8,428 nucleotides of DNA from NCBI GenBank assembly GCA_031266255.1, contig JAISBK010000210.1:1-8428 (forward strand), in the 5' to 3' direction. The notes beneath the pieces were generated by a model. The model ran no database searches and had not been told where the DNA came from. It saw only the letters and a list, made by a program, of their open reading frames with translations. Of this stretch, positions 6,306 through 8,428 are shown one piece after another. Made by a program: the position numbers and the translations under genes. Source of the DNA: Treponema sp. (GTDB lineage: Bacteria; Spirochaetota; Spirochaetia; Treponematales; Breznakiellaceae). Every line of letters begins with the position of its first letter. The stretch's first letter is position 1.

Positions 6306-6334
6306 AGTATACAGAAAACGTATAAAAAATGCAA
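6306..6334 (-). promoter_or_regulatory. Best promoter candidate for the TPR/Mrr-miaB-SPOR operon
   Basis: On the minus strand TTGCAT (6329-6334) is followed after exactly 17 bases by TATACT (6306-6311), a 5/6 -10 box preceded by TG. The -35 is weaker (3/6, with the invariant TTG). The surrounding DNA is AT-rich and has A-tracts upstream. This is the most convincing promoter in the window and fits the operon that starts at 6129. Confidence 0.55.
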
Positions 6335-6341
6335 ATCCTCA

Positions 6342-6380
6342 GGTATCGTTTTTTGCCTATTTTTTGGGTAGTATGATACC
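6342..6380 (-). promoter_or_regulatory. Phased A-tracts within a 6-bp inverted repeat upstream of the operon promoter
   Basis: Two six-base A-tracts on the minus strand (6360-6365 and 6349-6354) are spaced 11 bases apart, about one helical turn. They lie roughly 50 and 60 bases before the predicted transcription start. They are enclosed by GGTATC (6342-6347) and GATACC (6375-6380). A smaller inverted repeat GGGTA/TACCC (6366-6381) overlaps the distal arm. This looks like an UP element or bent DNA, possibly with an operator. No regulator can be named. Confidence 0.35.
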
Positions 6381-6446
6381 CCTTCGCACCCCGGCTACGG
6401 GTTATCGGTTAGCATCCAAGGCAACAGCATTTATTTTGATACTATG

Positions 6447-6476
6447 ATAATACGGCTAGAGCAATATACAGGACAA
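6447..6476 (-). promoter_or_regulatory. Second, upstream promoter candidate in the non-coding stretch
   Basis: TTGTCC (6471-6476) and TATTAT (6447-6452) on the minus strand are spaced by 18 bases, with 4/6 and 5/6 matches. It would start a transcript near 6440 that runs through the downstream promoter into the same operon. The rest of 6300-6557 shows no coding region, no RNA gene that I recognise, and no clear terminator after the lipoprotein stop. The CAGGGA/TTCCTG hairpin at 6535-6556 has no T-run. Confidence 0.3.
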
Positions 6477-6557
6477 GTAGTTACTTTTTTGACGGGTTAC
6501 ATCGGTGAGGGTTATGCAATCGGGGTTGAGGCAGCAGGAACAGAACCTAATCCCTGG

Positions 6558-7211
6558 CTACCACCCTAGTTCCATGCTCAAACCCCGGTTATGGCTCAGT
6601 ATCTCCCCTAAAGGAGCCATGAAAGAAACCCGTTTCCCCTGGGGAACCAGGCTCATTCCAGGCAAGGTATCCACGGCGTTTCCATCCCGGTCATACACCC
6701 TCAAGGACCCCTCCTGGGGAACCGATACGCTCATCTGAATGGTATATCCTGCAGAAACTGCCGCCAAAAGGGCCAGAAAATCCGGATCCGCCGTGTCCAT
6801 ACCTTCGGTGAAGGTGAGCGTAAGCCGGTGCTTTCCCTGGTCCTGAACCAGGGAAGCCCGCTGTTTGGTGGCATCAAGAAAACGAACCAATGCCGCTAGA
6901 TCGGAAAATTCCATCTTCACCTGATTGTACTGATCCTTTCCATCATCCTTTGAGGAAAAAGACACTAAGGTAAGCCCCGGTACCCGTTCTTGGGTACGCT
7001 CAAAATCAGCCTTCCCCAGAGGAATCGGGGGCCATCCTTCGTTGCCGTCAAGTTTTCCCAGGGATTCCAACATTCGGGAAAGCCGGTACTCAAGGACTAG
7101 GGTACCGGATCCATCCGCGCGCAAGGAAATATCCGCCTGTATCCCAATGCACGAACTCAGCATAAGCATACCTGCACTGAGGATACTCAAAACCCCTTTA
7201 CTCTGTTTCAT
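6558..7211 (-). CDS. Predicted lipoprotein of unknown function (possibly LppM/DUF3153-like)
   Basis: A 217-residue protein with a short basic start (MKQSKG), a hydrophobic stretch (about 7-18) and the lipobox LSS-C21, so it should be a lipid-anchored envelope protein. The mature part opens with alternating strand-like residues (ADISLRADGSGTLVLEYRL, about 26-44). A mostly polar alpha/beta region follows, with VKMEFSDLAALVRFLD near 98-113 and LTLTFTEG near 130-137. The opening resembles LppM/DUF3153-type lipoproteins, but this is a weak, recall-based impression, and no C-terminal membrane helix is present. The start is supported by AAGGA (7218-7222) 6 bases before the ATG. It follows the DUF503 gene after 50 AT-rich bases and may have its own weak promoter there. 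It ends before a 428-base non-coding stretch. Confidence 0.78.
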   Translation of the reverse strand: MKQSKGVLSILSAGMLMLSSCIGIQADISLRADGSGTLVLEYRLSRMLESLGKLDGNEGWPPIPLGKADFERTQERVPGLTLVSFSSKDDGKDQYNQVKMEFSDLAALVRFLDATKQRASLVQDQGKHRLTLTFTEGMDTADPDFLALLAAVSAGYTIQMSVSVPQEGSLRVYDRDGNAVDTLPGMSLVPQGKRVSFMAPLGEILSHNRGLSMELGW

Positions 7212-7226
7212 GTATATTCCTTAATT

Positions 7227-7255
7227 TCTATACCATAAGGTATATAAAAAATCAG
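7227..7255 (-). promoter_or_regulatory. Weak promoter candidate with inverted repeat before the lipoprotein gene
   Basis: CTGATT (7250-7255) and TATAGA (7227-7232) on the minus strand are 17 bases apart in very AT-rich DNA, matching the consensus boxes at 3/6 and 4/6. A perfect 6-bp inverted repeat TATACC-TTAT-GGTATA (7229-7244) fills the spacer and overlaps the -10 box. It could be an operator or a small transcript hairpin. The gene may equally be read from upstream. Confidence 0.22.
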
Positions 7256-7261
7256 AAAAAA

Positions 7262-7549
7262 TCAAAACTCTTCCGAATGGATACGAACATCCTGAATCCG
7301 GACCGGTACGTCCTCTTCAATCATGGCCAGCGCCTTATGCAGCACCATCTCCCCAAAATCTTTGGAATTAGATACCAAAGCCCCTCCGATTTGGGCAAAG
7401 GAAAGCGAATCCTGCAGATCCACTTCAGCAGCACTCAGGTGAAACCGGCGCTGCAGCTTATCCTTTACCGACCGGAGTATCCGTCGTTTTTCCTTGATCG
7501 TATCCACTTCAGGAATCTCAAACAGTATCTGTATCATCGAAACAATCAT
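7262..7549 (-). CDS. DUF503 (YlxP-like) family protein
   Basis: A 95-residue cytoplasmic protein matching the DUF503 pattern. It has an N-terminal strand (MIVSMIQILFEIPEV), then TIKEKRRILRSVKDKLQRRF (about 17-36), then the conserved AAEVDLQDSLSFAQIGGALVSN (about 40-61) and a final helix with strand. The length is typical of the family (about 90-100 residues). YlxP of Bacillus lies in the nusA-infB-rbfA region and has been proposed to act in ribosome maturation; the molecular function here is unknown. The ATG at 7547-7549 is preceded by AAGGA (7554-7558) directly after the TGA of the TPR gene, 9 bases upstream. The two are therefore almost certainly co-translated. A second Met at residue 5 is a possible alternative start. 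Confidence 0.88.
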   Translation of the reverse strand: MIVSMIQILFEIPEVDTIKEKRRILRSVKDKLQRRFHLSAAEVDLQDSLSFAQIGGALVSNSKDFGEMVLHKALAMIEEDVPVRIQDVRIHSEEF

Positions 7550-7558
7550 GATTTTCCT

Positions 7559-8428
7559 TCAAACCTCACCGCTTTCAGGTCTTTCCGCGCTTTCCTCTAA
7601 CAAATCCTCGGATTCTTCCGTATCAGGTTCCTCTCCCCCGGTTTCTTCCACCGGAGGACCCTCGTCAATGAGACGGCGGATTGCCGCTTTATGGTCCTCA
7701 GAAATACCCTCTTCTTCCATGAGGGCTTCCAAGACATCCATATCCGTAAAGCCTTCCCGAAGAGCCGCGGTAAGCTCAGTGATCCCTTCTTCACTTTCAG
7801 CGTCCGCAATCAAGAGGCTCCGGGCAAGGCTCACGCGTACCAGGGACGAAGAAAAACCCTGAGCACCTTGGTGGGGAACTTGCTGCAGTATGGTCCGGTA
7901 TTCTTCAATAGCCCGGGCATAAAACCCGCTGGTTTCCAAAACCGAGGCGTATTCATAGTGTACCAAAGGATCATCTGTTTTTTCTGTGGTTTCAAACCAT
8001 TGGGCATAACTATCCGCTGCTTCGGGCTTGTGCTGGGCTTTCTGGGTACGGGCAAAGAGCAAGAGCACCTCCTTATTCTCCTGTAAGGCAAAGGGATATG
8101 CCGCTAAGACTTGCTCGCTCTGGTCGTATTTTTCCATAGCATAGAGCACCAGGGCATAATTGTACCCGTCATCCGCACTTTCCGGGGTCAAGGCCAATAC
8201 CCGCTGGTACACGGCTTCGGCTTTTTCTATATTCCCCAGTTTAATGTACGTATAGGCTACGGCTTTGAGTACGATGAGGTTTACCGGATCCCGGGCAAGG
8301 ATCTTTTCAAAATAACCGAGGGCTTCAGGGTACTGCTTGGTTTCAAAGGCAATCCTGCCTAAGTTGTATTCTGAAGCGACTTTGGTCTTATCCACTGCTT
8401 TTGCCCGGTTAAGCCATTGCTCTGCTTC
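7559..8428 (-). CDS. TPR-repeat protein, N-terminus beyond the window
   Basis: The reading frame is open from the right edge, where the visible part starts EAEQWLNRAKAVDKT, so this is the C-terminal 289 residues of a longer protein. A GTG at 8393-8395 is inside a TPR helix and is not a credible start. Clear TPR units include ASEYNLGRIAFETKQYPEAL, then VLKAVAYTYIKLGNIEKAEA, then GYNYALVLYAMEKYDQSEQ, and HYEYASVLETSGFYARAIEE further on. Each is followed by a second helix ending near a Pro. The last 35 or so residues are a highly acidic, Glu-rich low-complexity tail. TPR arrays mediate protein-protein contacts; the partner, and whether the missing part carries a signal peptide or membrane anchor, cannot be seen. 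It lies 9 bases before the DUF503 gene. Confidence 0.85.
   Translation of the reverse strand, partial: EAEQWLNRAKAVDKTKVASEYNLGRIAFETKQYPEALGYFEKILARDPVNLIVLKAVAYTYIKLGNIEKAEAVYQRVLALTPESADDGYNYALVLYAMEKYDQSEQVLAAYPFALQENKEVLLLFARTQKAQHKPEAADSYAQWFETTEKTDDPLVHYEYASVLETSGFYARAIEEYRTILQQVPHQGAQGFSSSLVRVSLARSLLIADAESEEGITELTAALREGFTDMDVLEALMEEEGISEDHKAAIRRLIDEGPPVEETGGEEPDTEESEDLLEESAERPESGEV

Noticed and set aside
6366..6381. GGGTA/TACCC hairpin as a terminator
   Set aside because: On the minus strand it is followed by A residues and on the plus strand by CCTT; neither gives a T-run after the stem.
6489..6517. TTGACG on the plus strand as a -35 box
   Set aside because: No acceptable -10 box at 16-18 bases, and it would read only antisense into the lipoprotein gene.
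8393..8395. GTG as the start of the TPR gene at the right edge
   Set aside because: The frame continues open to the edge and the upstream residues complete a TPR helix.
1..8428. tRNA, rRNA, CRISPR array, IS element or prophage genes
   Set aside because: Looked for on both strands; no cloverleaf-like region, no regularly spaced repeats, and no transposase or integrase motif was seen.

Overview
The window most likely comes from a spirochaete, probably a Treponema of the moderate-G+C group to which the termite-gut treponemes belong. The reasons are relaxed spirochaete-type lipoboxes, a secreted cyclophilin-FKBP fusion (a 'CFBP' arrangement that I recall being described for Treponema denticola), and a run of TPR, SPOR, LapA and DUF503 genes around miaB. 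The species cannot be named from the sequence alone.

Layout. A single plus-strand gene (93-1133) encodes a lipoprotein with a cyclophilin domain followed by an FKBP domain. It converges on a minus-strand block across a 22-base gap holding a small hairpin. Everything else is on the minus strand. In transcription order (right to left) it is: a TPR protein running off the right edge (8428-7559), a DUF503/YlxP-like protein (7549-7262) and a lipoprotein (7211-6558). Then comes a 428-base non-coding stretch (6557-6130) with two promoter candidates and a structured leader. After it follow a membrane-anchored TPR protein with a C-terminal Mrr/restriction-endonuclease-like domain (6129-4780), a small glycine-rich membrane protein (4742-4371), miaB (4374-3016), a LapA-domain membrane protein (3025-2705) and an exported TPR-like/SPOR protein (2689-1763). 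Last is a probable toxin-antitoxin pair, toxin first (1608-1399 then 1389-1156).

How the genes fit together. The genes from 6129 to 1763 are packed like one operon: 37-base gap, 4-base GTGA overlap, 10-base overlap, 15-base gap. This places a tRNA-modification enzyme among cell-envelope genes. The best promoter candidate in the window lies upstream (-10 at 6306-6311, -35 at 6329-6334). It has phased A-tracts behind it and would give a leader of about 170 nt that can form an 11-bp hairpin at its 5' end. The toxin-antitoxin pair may have its own weak promoter.

I see no mobile element, CRISPR array, rRNA or tRNA. Most of the window is ordinary chromosome. The points most worth a second look are the apparently catalytically dead Mrr-like domain on a membrane TPR protein, the structured leader in front of that gene, the tandem 21-bp repeat upstream of the toxin whose differences are all synonymous, and the apparently leaderless cyclophilin-FKBP gene.
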